The notes beneath the pieces are model-generated. The model saw only the letters and a program-made list of their open reading frames with translations, was not told where the DNA came from and searched no databases. A program made the translations under genes and the position numbers. DNA of 64,000 nt. Origin: Volvariella volvacea V23. Taxonomy: Eukaryota > Basidiomycota > Agaricomycetes > Agaricales > Pluteaceae. Shown here piece after piece: positions 50,431 to 63,331 of this stretch (positions are counted from its first letter, which is position 1; every line of letters begins with the position of its first letter). Location: NCBI GenBank assembly GCA_000349905.1, contig KB722738.1, positions 1,377,132 through 1,441,131 on the forward strand. Reading direction: 5' to 3'.

Positions 50431-53150
50431 TTAGTACATAAAGTCCTCCGATTCATACCCCCAGCTATCGACTGGCCATTGTACTTGTGACCAGCTGGCC
50501 GGAAGCTGCCACTGTTGTACAATTGTAGTGTCCGAAAAGTCTTGGGGTGCCAGGGAGCGATAATCAACGTGATTGACCGCGACCTCCTGCTGGGTAGCTC
50601 CGTCACGAGAGACTGCTTGAACAAAGTGAGACAGGCTGAAGTCCATCTCAGATTCCGTAAATTGGACCTGGGTTGTGGACGTGGCGCCATCCGGAAACTG
50701 GATATCGGGCCAAGAGTACCCGTTTGGAGGAGTCTCTTGTCTGTGTTCTGCTTGTGAACTAGATGTAGCTGCAATTTCTAGGCTATTATGGAAACCACCG
50801 ATAGGGTGGTGCTTAGCCAGCAATGATTGCAAGAATTTGGAATACAAGGCGGGTGTATGTCGATCATCTATATTGACGGCCTCAGACCCCAAGACCTCGA
50901 TTAGTCGTCTGACAGTGTGGATGATGACTTCTTGTTGTTGAGCATTCAGAAATACTACAAAGCGAGGACGAAGAAGCTGACGCATTGTTTAGATCAATTT
51001 CAAAAGACATGTGGTAATACTTACATTGATCAGGAAGGCTGCAGCGAATGAGACGTAGACGAAATTGGCTTGCATTGCATACCGTAAGTACCCCGTGGGG
51101 TATAGCAACTCCACCATGATTTGAATAGTGGTTCGAGCAGCCTCCATAGATTCGTTTAGAATACCTGGATCCTTGAGGAGGTCTGCTTTTGTTGAATGCT
51201 GAAAGCCTAGGGCCAATATGACAAGACGGAGATATGCTGCAATACTAAATACAAGCATCAACGACAGAGTTTTTGTCATATCAATGGAAGACTCACAGCT
51301 GGGTAGTACTGCCCCTGTAAGCACATATGTGCGATGCTACTCGCGGTGAATTGTTCGCATGAATTCTTGGAATGCGCTCACTTACGCGTTTTTTCCAACT
51401 CTTGTCGGTAGATCTGCTTCCACTTGTCCATTATGCTTGCGAGTTTGCCTTGCTCAACTATGGCCACCGAGGCAATATCAAAACCCTGCAAGGAACATAA
51501 ATTGTTAGCAACAGAATGTCATTGATAGATACGATACTAACATCTGCAATGCGTTGTGTCAGGTCACCCGCCGTCGTGGTCCGCCACCCAGACATAAAGA
51601 TGAGAATTTCCACATAGGCACACAAATGGACATCGTAGGATATATTCAACGGAGATGACTTGTACCAGTCTTGAGAGTGTGCAGCCATGTAGTCGTCAAG
51701 GCGCAGCATGGGTAGTTTTCCAAATTGGATTGCATGTGAACCGTCAACGCAATAGCAGTTTAACCAAGTCCTAACCCGATTCAAGCGTTCGCGTTCTCCA
51801 CAATTATGGATGGGAGGCTGATTCAACTGCAGTTCCATTGCCATGCTGAAGACAACTCAATATCTTGTACAACATAGAAATTCTGGTGTCTCACCGTATG
51901 GCCACGCCCATGAATAGCCAACTCCTGTCTTCGGCCCACTTTTTCTTTGGCACTGGGTAGACACCCATTAGCAGGTAGGCCTGACAAACCTCGACAGACT
52001 TCGAGCCATCTATTAGTGCACGCCCAGCAGCATCCCTTGCGAAATCTTTGGCAATATCGTACAAACCGGGCCGTTGGTCATAGTACCGTGATGCAATGGA
52101 ACAGACTATATAACGAGACTAAGCGAGAGGTCAGATAGTATTTTCTTGCACTCACTAACTGTAAATAAAAAATGAGATGTCCAGATGAGGTTTTTCGGTG
52201 TATGTAGTTCAGGATCCAGAATAGAAAAATAGGGCTGGAAGGGAAATCAGCTGCAATTGTTTGCTGTGATGCGGATGAAGTTACGTTGATGCGCTCAAAG
52301 AAGCTAGTTCACAGTTAGAGTAACCAAGTTGACAGGACTAAGAAATCCTACATTGAGAATAGAGCACGAATATCCTGGGGGAGAAGTTCGCAATACTTGA
52401 CTATATCCGGACAGACACACATGATTCCTGGATGACCATAAGATAGCAGCAGGGTTAACAAATCGCCGTTCCCTGACCTGTAGTGCCAAAGCACTCGATG
52501 ACGGAAGCTTCCGTTGGCGCGCGCGGCCCGCTTGTGCCCCAGAGTGGCACAGTTGTACTAGAAACTACAGGAAATATCAGGGCTCGATGAATTGAAACGG
52601 CGACATTAGCGATCTTTACCCTTTGCTGACACATTTCTTAGAATCCCGTGTAAGCGTTCACTCATCCTCATATTGTCGAATTGCAGAAGGAGTTCTTGAA
52701 TCCTCATATCTTGCATGAGCGCTTGTGCCTGCAAGTCCTCCTGGGTCCTGACGAAGTGACCGATTCAAGGAAAAGAAGACCAACATCGGCATAGAATTAC
52801 TTACGGGGCAGGCTTCCTGTCCTTACGATTGCGGGGGGTACATTGGTGACCCCCTGCTCTACATCGCTGGCATATTCTATCACCCGGCAGAAACTCGCAG
52901 CGAACCTTGGAAGGATAAGTGGAAGCGATAGTAAGTAACGGCTAATTGACTTACCTTTAGTGATTTACAATGTTCGCATGCACGCGCCCTAGCTATTACT
53001 CAATGACTGAGGACAGGCAAGAGTGTGAAAATCGCATTACAGCTTTGTATTGGAAGCATTTGACGACCTTGACGACACTTCTTGGGCTTCCGGGAAACGG
53101 ATATCCGGTCCTAGATGCATCACTTTTTGTCGACGATGTGTATTAACCAT
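50431..53150 (-). CDS. Zn(II)2Cys6 fungal transcription factor
   Basis: The ATG at 53150 gives MVNTHRRQKVMHLGPDIRFP and a Ser/Asn-rich leader. After an intron comes the DNA-binding cluster ARACEHCKSLKVRCEFLPGD-RICQRCRAGGHQCTPRNRKD, split by a second intron inside the first half; all six Cys are present with C-x2-C-x6-C-x(8)-C-x2-C-x6-C spacing. The remaining exons are helical and Leu-rich, as in the middle homology region of this class (for example MCVCPDIVKYCELLPQDIRA-LFSM, LHLCAYVEILIFMSGWRTTT, GILNESMEAARTTIQIMVEL). The C-terminus is acidic and Gln/Ser-rich (SQVQWPVDSWGYESEDFMY), consistent with an activation domain. About 12 introns. Target genes are unknown; no metabolic cluster lies next to it. 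Confidence 0.85.
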
Positions 53151-54135
53151 CTGAGCTCTGAGTAAAACAGCCGGTGTCACCTTGCCAGGTACACACGGAG
53201 GAGTGGGTGAGAAGATATAGAAGCCTGTACGAACAGGGAGAAGGATGGATATGGAGAAATATCTGGCTGGGAGATGTTGTCCGAACTATACGGTATTTGT
53301 TGTGGATGCCGAAATCATAGAAGGGTAGGCGCTGCTCTCCAAATGGCCGATCATGGTGATAGAATGACTGAGGCCCTACTTACAACACGAGCGTCCAATG
53401 TTCTTCCCAACATGGAAACCAGGGTCTTTCCGGGGCCATATTTGGCATAATTCCGAATGAACTGGTCGTTGCTGCTCATGTTTCCAACCGACCCGGGCGC
53501 CTTCTGCTGTGGCGGACACGCCCATGCCATCGGCCCATGGACGACATGATAGACATCACATTGCATCTTATCTTTGGGTGCAAGTATAGATTCTCAGGGT
53601 GTTTCGCAGGATCAAGACTACTCCGACAACTTCGTCAACCTATTGCCTCCGTTGTCAGTTTGTATTGACATGTTGTGTGAGCATCCTTCCTCGACTCGGT
53701 TGCACCGATTTAAATGCAACTTGTACAACACATTGATTGCGCTGGAGTGATGCCGGGCATCCAATGCGGGGCTGCAACAGGCAGACCTGGCAGTTGTTTC
53801 AGCGCGATCATGCAGCATATGCTCCTGGGAGATCCTGTACAAGCTTGGAGACACACCTTCGCGAGTATGAGAATTTACGTCCTCAAGGACAAGAATACCC
53901 CCGGACTTTTCTTCGATTTCACACCTGAATAATTTTGGGTCCTAGCTCAGTGCACAAGAAGCAGCGCTGAAGCATGCTCACATGGAGGACAAGTGCAACA
54001 CAACGACAATACCCCTGGTCTTCTACAAACGTGCGTCTGTGCTCCTCAGCAAGCTGGGTGCTCGTAGCTGTAGTGGGAAATATAAAAGAGTCATCGACGA
54101 CTTCGAGTGCTTCTAGTGCCACCTCCACACTCGCT
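53151..54135. other. Intergenic region between Zn2Cys6 factor and PhoD gene
   Basis: About 1 kb between two divergent genes. I see no convincing gene. A short minus-strand frame at 53478-53385 begins MSSNDQFIRNYAKYGPGKTL and ends at a good GTAAGT donor, so it might be an upstream coding or 5' untranslated exon, but no partner exon is clear. Confidence 0.3.
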
Positions 54136-57100
54136 ATGTGGGCTCGCACCATTATTTTTGTTCCCTGCTTGTTGCTGCTTCCCAGTATCCATGCTGCAGA
54201 CCCTCTTGTTCAACTCTCGGAGAGGAACTTGGTTTACAGATCTCCATTTGCCGCACATCCCCAGGTAGGAGACTCGATACAAAGTCTTGGAGTTCAAACA
54301 CTGATTTTGCACAAGTTCTCTCACAATGTGAAGGAACTTCACAGTCGTTATAAGCGACAGATGGCTGGCGCTGTTGGCTTTCGTGATGAGCATTATCCCA
54401 CTTTTTATGGCGGTGACTTCTCGAATGTGAGGTTCAAGTTACACAGAGATAGGATGTTAAATGCACACGGCCGTTCCTAATACACCTTTGACAGAGCCCT
54501 TTCGTTTGGAACGGTGGCATAAACTTCACCCACTCAGGTATGCCTACGTTCTACTAGTATACCTGCCGCCCCTTCTCACCCAACTTTCCAGTCGCGAGCG
54601 TAAGATCATACCTATATTTTTCGTAGCTTTCCCCAGGAGAATCGCTAAAGCTTGTGATTCCAGGGCGATCCTTTCGACACATCCGTACTTCTGTGGACAC
54701 GGGCGGTTCCCATAGTCGCCGGGGGCTCATCGGGGCCCGACCAAAGCGTACCTCTCTGCGTTTCCTACAAAATTGGGCTCTCTCTGGACTTGAAGGGGAC
54801 AACCGCTGATTCAGGCGAAGCGTTCACCAGCTATGACGTAGACTGGACTGTCAAGGTTGAAGCAACGAAATTACAACCCGATACCAAATATTTCTATCAG
54901 TTTGCAGATTGTACCAATCCACAGACCGTCAGCCCGATCGGCTCTACGCGCACACTACCTAGTCCAAATAGTAAGGGAAGTAGGCAATAATGGCACCCGA
55001 CTAATAGAAGCTCTCTAGCACCAGCTCACCAAGTCAGCAACGGAAAGCCACTACAACTTGCTGTGTTCTCGTGCTCTCAGTATCAAGCCGGTAAGCATGA
55101 TACATTTCATCGTACAGACACACAAGACAGGTTCCTGCAGGCTGGTTCAACGCATACGGATTTGCGACGCTTAACACCTCTGCTGAAATATTCATCCACC
55201 TTGGTGATTATGTGGGTACAAATCATTTACTAATTTGCAGAGCTCATGAAAGAATCCAATAGTATTATGAGTCGTTGGGTAATGGGTAAGCACACAAGTC
55301 ATTACTGCCACATCAGGTGCGATAATGCGTACTTCTGAGGGCGCGAATTGGTCGTCAAGTTTTAGGGAGAGAATTAGCCACTATTCACGACTACCGTCAG
55401 CGTATTAGCCAATATAGGACAGACACAAGTTTAGTCCTTGCACACCAAAGCAAACCTTGGATCACTGTCTGGTATGCTGATTGCTCTCGAGAGTTGGACG
55501 GTAGCTCATTGATTTTATACAGGGTAAATCACACGAGACATTGCTTCTTTGACGCTTAACTATTCCAAATTATAGGACGATCATGAAGTGAGTGAGTTCT
55601 GCGAGACCGGGTTCTGTGGTGCTCATAATTGCATACAGGTTGCGGACAATGCATGGAAAGCTGGAACAGCCAACTCGAATGACACTGAACTGGGTTGCTC
55701 ATTCTCGCCATCAGGCGCATGTTTCACAGATCGCAAATTTGCTGCCATCAGGGCGTACCATGAATGGATGCCAATCAGACAGGTAGATCCAGACGACAAG
55801 TTGCGAATTTGGAGGAATTTCAAGATAGGCAAACTCCTAGACTTGACCATGCTAGACACTCGTACGTCTCTGCGCGGCCCCCGTACCAATGAAGGAGGCC
55901 AATACTTCATGTGCAGGTCAATATGATCGTGACTTGACGGATGTAGGTATTTTGTAAAATTTGGAGTATTATATCATGACTAACCCTCCGATTTAGGTTT
56001 ATTACAATACAGGTGAGAGCCCTGTCTAACTGCAAGAGTTTTTGGGGTTCACCGTACTTTTCTCGTAGAATGTAAGTGAAGGAATTTTGCTGACATATCG
56101 CTGTCCAACGATATGTCCCTAGTCGTGAACACTATCGCCGCTTTCCAGAATCGTTCGCTTATGGGAGCGAACCAAGAGAAGTGTAAGCGACAAGTCCTCC
56201 GTTGAAGTCCACCCCTTTATGCTCTCTAGGGTTGTACGACACCCTGAGTGCCTCGCAAGAACGTGGAGCTGTATGGCGTGTTATCGGGTGCGTTTCTCCT
56301 GGCTTCAATACCAATCCAAACGCTTACTCAAGTTACTGTTCGAAGACAACAAATCGTGTTCACACAGATGAACGAAGGAGGGGCCTGTAAGTCTGCGATT
56401 ATATAACTGAGGGATAGCAGTTCACACCCCTTTACTATTGACCTTAACTAGTTGATTTGGTAAAGTCCTAGGCTGTCGGAAATCCGAGCAAAAGGAAACG
56501 ACTGAAACGCCTTTTATGTCAGGACGCATGGGATGGGTATAGGGCTAACCGGGCTCGGGTCTTGGATCACTTATACAATAACCATATTAGCAACACGGTC
56601 ATTCTCTCGGGGGATAGCCACGCAAATTGGGTCTCTGATCTTGCTCGTAAGCAACACCTCGTTCTTACAGACAAAAGAGTCAGAACCAACTAAAGAAATG
56701 TTACTGTACTAATTCTTAGGTCCAAATGATACAACAGGGCGAGTGTTTATCTATTCAAAGACAATGTACGCTCATGGAACCAACCGTTCAGGTATAATCC
56801 TGCTACCGGAGAGGGTGCGATTGGTGTAGAGTTCGCGGGCACGGCCGTTACATCGTCCTCCCCCTTCGGCTCGGGAGTTTCGCCAGCGGCGGCCAACACG
56901 ATATCTAATGCACTGTTGCAACTGAATCCGGACCTCCAATGGAGTGAAGGTTCTTTCAGAGGATTCTTCACCTTGAGTATTGACACAGAGACATTGAATG
57001 CGACTTATTATGCAATGCAAAACATTAGTGGGTTAGGTCATTGATGGATCCTTTGCCCGGTGCTGAACCACCCACACCTATAGGCTTCCCCAATTTCAAT

Positions 57101-57235
57101 GGCTTTACAAGTGCTCACTTTGTCGTCAAGAGTGGTGAAAACAAGCTGGCCAGACCAGTAGCTGGTGGAAGCGTGTTAGCCGGGGTTCTTAGGTCAAGTG
57201 CTACTAATAGCACCTCTTCAGCAGGCAGTCAATGA
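54136..57235 (+). CDS. Secreted PhoD-like phosphoesterase (alkaline phosphatase D family)
   Basis: A metallophosphoesterase of the PhoD type. The ATG at 54136 gives a signal peptide (MWARTIIFVPCLLLLPSIHA), so export is expected. The N-terminal Ig-like domain reads FVWNGGINFTHS|GDPFDTSVLLWTRAVP and DTKYFYQFADCTNP. Catalytic motifs follow: LQLAVFSCSQYQAGWFNAYG, SAEIFIHLGDY (metal Asp), ITVWDDHEVS (metal Asp/His), LDLTMLDTR, MGANQEKWLYDTLSASQERG-AVWRVIGQQIVF, and NTVILSGDSHANWVSDLA (metal His). The C-terminus has GAIGVEFAGTAVTSSSPFGS and ends AGSQ at 57233-57235. About 17 introns, some bounding exons under 30 nt. One intron (GTTTATC...GTTCAG, 47 nt near 56745) must be removed to keep the Asn-Pro-Ala-Thr-Gly-Glu-Gly-Ala segment in frame. 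All splices I tried were consistent, so the gene looks intact. Phosphate scavenging is a likely role. Confidence 0.88.
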
Positions 57236-57413
57236 ACAGGTAGATACACCCTATGTGATCACACGGCAGATTTACTCCGAAATGCAATAAAATTCAATGA
57301 GGTCGTATAATACAGCAAGATGGAACAAGGATCTAAATTGTGTGACTAAGGTACAATGCATTTTGAATTATGTCCACACCGAGATGCAATGCAAAGAACT
57401 ACGGCCAAGAATT

Positions 57414-57906
57414 TTAGTCGACCTCTTCGACACTTGGACCATCCTCACTGGCACCACCTCCAGGGAAGCCACCAGGAGCGGCACCAGGAGCAGCACCACC
57501 AGAGAAGCCACCAGCACCACCAGCAGCACCGTAGAGTCTTTGCATGATAGGACTGCAAAAGGCATCAGAAACCCATGCAAGTGACCAAAGTCAAGAAACA
57601 TACCTTGCAACGCTCTCCAACTCCTTTTGCTTGGACTCGTACTCTTCCTTCGAAGCCTCCTGTGACGCATCAAGCCATGAGATGGCCTCGTTGACAGCTG
57701 TCTCCAATTTTTGCTTGTCTGAAGCGTCAAACTTGTCCGCCAGTTTGTCGTCGTTGAGTGTGTTGCGGAGGTTATAGGCATAAGATTCAAGACCATTCTT
57801 GGACGCAATGCGAGCAGCAGCAGCGTCGTCCTCGGCTATATTCACAAGGACCTGTCATTGATATCGACCGCGTATACACTAAAGATCCTTACCTTTATAC
57901 TTCTCT

Positions 57907-57937
<31 letters not shown>

Positions 57938-59693
57938 TGGATAGACGTCCCTTGTCGTTGGTAATTGTGATACGGTTGGACTTGCCGGTGGTCTTGTCCG
58001 AAGCAGAGACGTTCAAGATACCGTTGGCGTCAATGTCAAATGTGACTTCAATTTGAGGAACGCCACGAGGTGCTGGTGGAATGCCAGAGAGCTCAAATTT
58101 ACCAAGAAGGTTGTTGTCCTTCGTGCGTGCACGTTCACCCTCGTAGACCTGGATGAGCACACCGGGTTGATTGTCAGAGTAGGTGGAGAAGATCTCGGAT
58201 TTCTTGGTGGGGACAGTGGTGTTGCGTTTGATCAAAGCGGTCATGACACCACCAGCAGTTTCAATACCAAGGGACAATGGGGCAACGTCGAGCAAGAGGA
58301 GGTCTTGCGTCTTCTCGGAGGTATCACCGGACAAAATAGCAGCCTGGACGGCAGCACCGTACGCGACGGCTTCATCAGGGTTAATGCTCTTGTTGGGCTC
58401 TTTGCCATTAAAGAAGTCGGATACGAGCTTGACGATACGAGGAATACGAGTCGAACCACCGACCAGGACAATTTCGTGGACATTAGATTTGTCAATCTTC
58501 GAGTCGCGAAGAACCTTCTCTACAGGTTCGAGGGTGCTACGGAAAAGATCTTGGCACAACTCCTCAAACCTGGCACGAGTGAGAGAAGTGTAGAAATCGA
58601 TACCCTCAAACAGAGAGTCAATTTCGATGGATGTCTGTGCAGCGGAAGAGAGAGTGCGCTTGGCGCGCTCGCAGGCAGTGCGAAGGCGACGAGTAGCACG
58701 TGGGCTGGAAGACAAATCTGAAGCACAGTCAGTCAAGATGTGCCTGGAAATAACTCAAAGTTTGCGTACCTTTCTTGTGCTTGCGCTTGAATTCTTGAAT
58801 GAAGTGGTTGACGAGGCGGTTGTCGAAATCTTCACCACCAAGGTGAGTGTCACCAGCAGTGGCCTTGACCTCGAAGATACCCTCCTCAATAGTGAGAAGG
58901 GAGACATCGAAAGTACCACCACCAAGATCGAAGATGAGGACATTGCGCTCGCCCTGCACTTTCTTGTCAAGACCGTAGGCGATGGCAGCCGCAGTGGGCT
59001 CGTTAATGATACGGAGAACATTGAGGCCGGAAATCGTTCCAGCGTCCTTGGTTGCTTGACGTTGGGAGTCGTTGAAGTAAGCGGGGACAGTGACGACAGC
59101 GTTATTGATTGTACCACCGAGGTAGGCCTCAGCAGTCTCCTTCATCTTCAACAGAACCATTGAGGAAATTTCTTCGGGTGACTGTTTGGTTGCAATAAGT
59201 ATATGTCCTTGACTAATTGCAATGGAGGGCGAATGTACGTACAAACTCCTTGGATTCACCGCGATACTCCACGCGGATGTAAGGCTTTCCGGCCTTGTTG
59301 AAAACAGTGAAGGGGAAGTGCTTAATGTCGGCCTGCACTTCAGCATCATCGAACTTGCGCCCAATGAGACGCTTGGCGTCGAAGACACTAGCATATCGGT
59401 GAGACTATGGAAGGAAGAACAGAAAGGTTGGACATACGTGTTGTGGGGGTTCATCGCGACTTGGTTCTTCGCGGCATCTCCGATCAGACGCTCGGTATCT
59501 GAGAAAGAGACGTAGGAGGGTGTCGTTCGGTTACCCTGATCGTTGGCGATAATCTCAACACGATCGTTTTGCCAGACACCGACACATCTACAACGCGATC
59601 AGTTCAATCGAACGCAGCTGGATCGAGGGCCGTGCAGGCTACTTACGAGTATGTGGTGCCGAGGTCAATTCCGACAGCTTTTGAAGAAGACAT
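57414..59693 (-). CDS. Cytosolic heat-shock protein Hsp70 (Ssa type)
   Basis: ATP-driven chaperone. The ATG at 59693 gives [20 protein letters not shown] (Hsp70 signature 1 region). The nucleotide-binding domain includes [60 protein letters not shown] and [20 protein letters not shown], the three PROSITE-type signatures. The substrate domain has [20 protein letters not shown] and [20 protein letters not shown]. The lid is helical, followed by a Gly/Ala/Pro-rich tail and the final Glu-Glu-Val-Asp that binds TPR co-chaperones, which fixes the protein as cytosolic. Introns lie near 59650, 59585, 59490, 59400, 59240, 58770, 57890 and 57600. A step-type heat-shock element and a TATA box lie upstream (separate entries), so heat induction is likely. 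Confidence 0.97.
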
Positions 59694-59807
59694 GGCGATT
59701 TAGGGGTTGTACTGTGGAAGATGTGGCAAGCTCTGGGCAGATATAATATCGGGATGAGAGACAGAGGAAAAGAAAGACTGATGAACGCCGAATTTTCAAA
59801 GGCTCCA

Positions 59808-59814
59808 TCTTATA
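59808..59814 (-). promoter_or_regulatory. TATA box of the Hsp70 gene
   Basis: The minus strand reads TATAAGA about 115 bp before the ATG and 12-50 bp downstream of the heat-shock element. The spacing to the element and to the start codon fits a TATA-driven heat-shock promoter. No transcription start can be assigned from sequence. Confidence 0.5.
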
Positions 59815-59824
59815 CCCCTCTGTA

Positions 59825-59860
59825 GGAATCCGCCAGAAACTCTGCGAACTCTCTGGAATC
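59825..59860. promoter_or_regulatory. Step-type heat-shock element (four GAA units, 10-bp phase)
   Basis: GAA triplets start at 59826, 59836, 59846 and 59856, all on the plus strand and exactly 10 bp apart. Alternating 5-bp nGAAn units with 5-bp gaps is the 'step' arrangement recognised by fungal heat-shock factor trimers. It sits 133-166 bp upstream of the Hsp70 ATG, next to a TATA box and a CACGTG motif at 59872-59877. Confidence 0.65.
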
Positions 59861-59877
59861 TCTATCGCAGTCACGTG

Positions 59878-60554
59878 CTTGCTATCTTTGCGTCATCGAC
59901 ATACTGCTTTTATCCCAATCCTGGGCGATCTTTCTGGTTGCTTCCAATTCTTGTCCCATGCCCCATGAACACTCCGGCTGTTGGGCTGTTGCGGCACCTC
60001 GGGCACACACAGCAACCCACAGCTCCCAAATCTTTTTCTACACCGTTCATCGGGGTATAGTAAATTGTATTTAGACCAATCAAATGCAGTTAAAAGTAAT
60101 CTAACACAAGTAAAAATATAAACCGATCCATTGTATTAGCACTAAAGCCAACAATTACACTCCGAAGGAACGAGAAAGGACAATATGAACATAAGAGGAA
60201 CCCCCTATCACTCGAGTGCATCAATCGGTAGTAGTGTGACGGATAGTCCGAGGTGAATAGCAGTGAACGTGTATACAGAATAACAAAGTTGCGGAGTGGA
60301 TGCTGGACAATCCATCAAGTGCCGTAGTGTAGCACAGGCCCATCGTCAAGTGATCGATGGGCTTGGAGATCGCGAAGAACAGATGGGTCCACTTGGTAAC
60401 ATGGCCATTAGAATGAATCCTGAGTACCAAAGGCAATAATTCCTACCTGGAAGTACGCTTTTACGACGGGAGTGCATGCCCTGGGGTGATTCGGGCCCTG
60501 CGCCCACATACCCCTGCAGCAGGATGGATGTGAGCGGGAAAGGGGGTCACAGAA
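59878..60554. other. Spacer between Hsp70 promoter and rts1 3' end
   Basis: About 680 bp with the presumed rts1 3' untranslated region and distal Hsp70 promoter. An AT-rich stretch lies at 60060-60130. Short frames here show no recognisable product. The rts1 coding end may extend into it if a further intron follows 60560. Confidence 0.35.
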
Positions 60555-62778
60555 TCAATAGCGTACCTCCAGGCCAGGATCTGCCATAGGAACACGCTCG
60601 ATCCCATGTTCATCCAGGTCTCCAGCAACGTCGTCTATTGTAGCAGTGCTCAACTCCATCGAGAGGTCCAGAATGTCACTGTCATCCACTGGGGGCGGGG
60701 GCGGTGGTGGCGATCGAGGGATTTCCTTATATCCGTCTGGTAGGTTACCATCTACATTTTGACGAGCTCTTGCTTCCAGCTCCTTCCAGGCATGATAACG
60801 GTTTACAGCATGCTGCTGTTCCCTTCATCACACATTAGACCAACCCTTCGGATGATGAATAATACCTACTCTATCTGACGCTGTTTATAGTGTTGCATTG
60901 CCTCGTTGAAGAGTTCTGGATTGATTTCCATAAACAGCTTCAGTGCGTTGTAAACCATGCCATGAATCGTGCTGGCAAATGGTCAGTTATTAGTCCCACA
61001 AGAGAGTGCGATATTGCGCACCGGTTCCAATGCGATTTGGAGTTGTTATACAGCGCTGGGAACACAATGGGTAGAATGACTGAGAGATTATCGCTCATTA
61101 AATTCACAACGTATTCATTGTTCCAGTACAGAAGGGCACGCTCTGCCACCTGGAAGTGCTGGCTATTGATGCACCGCGCAAGCTGCTGGAACAAAGCTAC
61201 TTGGATTTTTTGGAATTCCAATGGGTCGGTGACGTCCAAAACTTCCTCGACCTCGTTTAGGAACATGACCTCCTTCGGGGAATTAACTTTTGGCCAAAAC
61301 TTCAGTAGCCCCATCATCACCTCCTCGGCCAGCATGGGATCCTTCTCGAGGAACTGGACGACGCAGTATGCCAATTGCGGATGATATAACGAAAGGCTTT
61401 TCACCTTATGTAGGGGAATGAGAACGCGAGTCAAAAATGTTTTGTGTTCCTCCTTCAAGGGTAAGGCGAATCCATTGATAATCGACCCCAGGATTTCAAG
61501 TAATTCCGCAATGCCATTATGGCGTTCGGTCTCGTAGATGAAATGGAAGAATACATTGTTGATTGAGCGGCGTATGAAGGCCCGCAGATTGAGGAATTTC
61601 CCATAGATCCGATGGAGGGTCGTTTTGAGGAAGTCCCGTTCACGAGGATCTTCTGAGTCAAACAACTCAAGCAGGTTCAGGACGAAAGGCTGATCGATAT
61701 AGCGCTTGGCTAAGTTGGTGTTAAAATCGGGCGACTCGACGAAACGAAGGAAAAATTCATAGACAATTTGAAGGTGGGGCCAAGCCAGTTCCAGAACTGG
61801 CTCGTCCTCTTCCGGATCAAAAGCGTCTCCAGTTGGATTGACTGGTGGGGGTATGGATCGAAAGAGGTTGGTAGCAAACTGGAGGATAGTCAATCCCGAG
61901 TTATCTCACCCCATATGCCTTGAGGGGGAAACATACCATATTAACGACCTCGGGGTATATGTTATCGGTGATTACACCGCGCTGTGTTGTAATGTACTCG
62001 AGCATTTCGTGAAGGGTTTGAGCTTTGATTTGTTTCCCTTTTAACTCGGAGCTGGCATCGTTGAAGTCAAAAAGCACACGACATTGATGGAGTTTTTTGA
62101 TGAATAGTTGTGGGCGTTCACTAGGAGGTGTCTCTATTGATAAAAGGAGGTCATTCGTCATGCTAGTCCCACTGCAACGCACTTGCCTAAAAATGGGGGC
62201 AATCGCTCGATTTCTACCTTCTCCGTGACGACGAAGCGACTACTCCTCTGTTTTCTGGGGGGTTTACCGACAATTGGGATCGTGTCCTTTGGCGCAACCC
62301 GCAAGCGGTTTATCGGCGAAGTGCGAGGAGGGGTAGAACTGCCATGATCCTGCCCACCTGGATGGCGCTCAGGCGTGGAAGTAGAATAATTGGGGTGATG
62401 AGCCTCTGAAGACGCATCTGGACTGACAACAACAATTGGAGGGGCAGCCGATCCAACATCGCTTCTAGATCTACGATCCTGCGTAGGGGGTGGTACAGGA
62501 GGAGTCGGTTGCGGTCTGGTTGACGAAGGAGGCTGAAGGTAGCTACTATGATTTAAATTGGAGGCCGGAGCGGGCTGAGCGACCACGGGAACAGGGGTAG
62601 GTTTAGGAGGAGGAGGCGGAGGAGCAGCAGATGAACTGCCGTTGCTAGCTGGGGGCTCCTCTCTTGATTTGGAACCCTTTCTATTGAGCTAACAAAAGCG
62701 TCGCGTTAAGAATCGGCTGGGGCAGTGACGAACAAAAGATCGAGCGGAACACACCAGGGTTCTTCGGATGCCTTTCAT
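60555..62778 (-). CDS. rts1: PP2A regulatory B56 subunit Rts1
   Basis: B' (B56) subunit that directs protein phosphatase 2A in mitosis and stress. The short first exon MKGIRRTL at 62778 joins [18 protein letters not shown], a Pro/Ser-rich N-terminus typical of fungal Rts1, then [18 protein letters not shown]. The B56 HEAT-like core: [157 protein letters not shown] and [14 protein letters not shown]. After the last core intron come [19 protein letters not shown] and [16 protein letters not shown], with an acidic end. The stop at 60555 follows GLEVRY if no further intron is spliced. The core is complete and the identity secure; the extreme C-terminus is not. Confidence 0.95.
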
Positions 62779-63331
62779 GATTAAAAGATGAAGGGCGCAA
62801 CGGGGCTGGAAAACAGGTCAGTGGGAACACGGAGACGTGCAGCACCAAGGTCACTGTTTGAATCGATGAACCATGCAAGTTGTGACGGAAAATGTGACCC
62901 TCGTGTAACATCCTCATGCTCAATCATCACAGCGCGAGCGCTCCCTCCACGCTGTCCCATCCTTATGTCCTATTGATACCGTAATTTATTTGTGATACGG
63001 CCACGAAAGGGCCAGGTTGTACTTATCGCTGTTGAGTATCGAGGCATTGTATTCGAATTACACGATTTCAGTCAGTGTATCAGGACACTCAGCCACCCCT
63101 AATCCATCCATTGATACCACCGCTGAGCCGCCAATTACGTCCAGATCCTCGAAAAGCGTGCCCGAGCAGGGGAAGAATCCTGTCACGCACGTCAATTGCC
63201 AGCTGGTCTGGTCGCAATGGGTCTGACGCATCTTGATGTTGTTGCCACAACAGAGTCACGAGGTACCGTTTAGGGACGCTTGGGAACGGGCGGTAGTTGT
63301 CCAAAGCCCACTCTCCTTCTCCTCCCTCACC
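62779..63331. promoter_or_regulatory. Divergent promoter region between rts1 and the right-edge gene
   Basis: About 550 bp with no convincing gene. A minus-strand frame at 63089-63373 overlaps the first exon and intron of the right-edge gene and has no recognisable content. Confidence 0.35.

Noticed and set aside
58053..58721. 222-codon plus-strand frame opposite Hsp70
   Set aside because: Long antisense frame across a strongly codon-biased Hsp70 gene, a well-known artefact; no independent signal.
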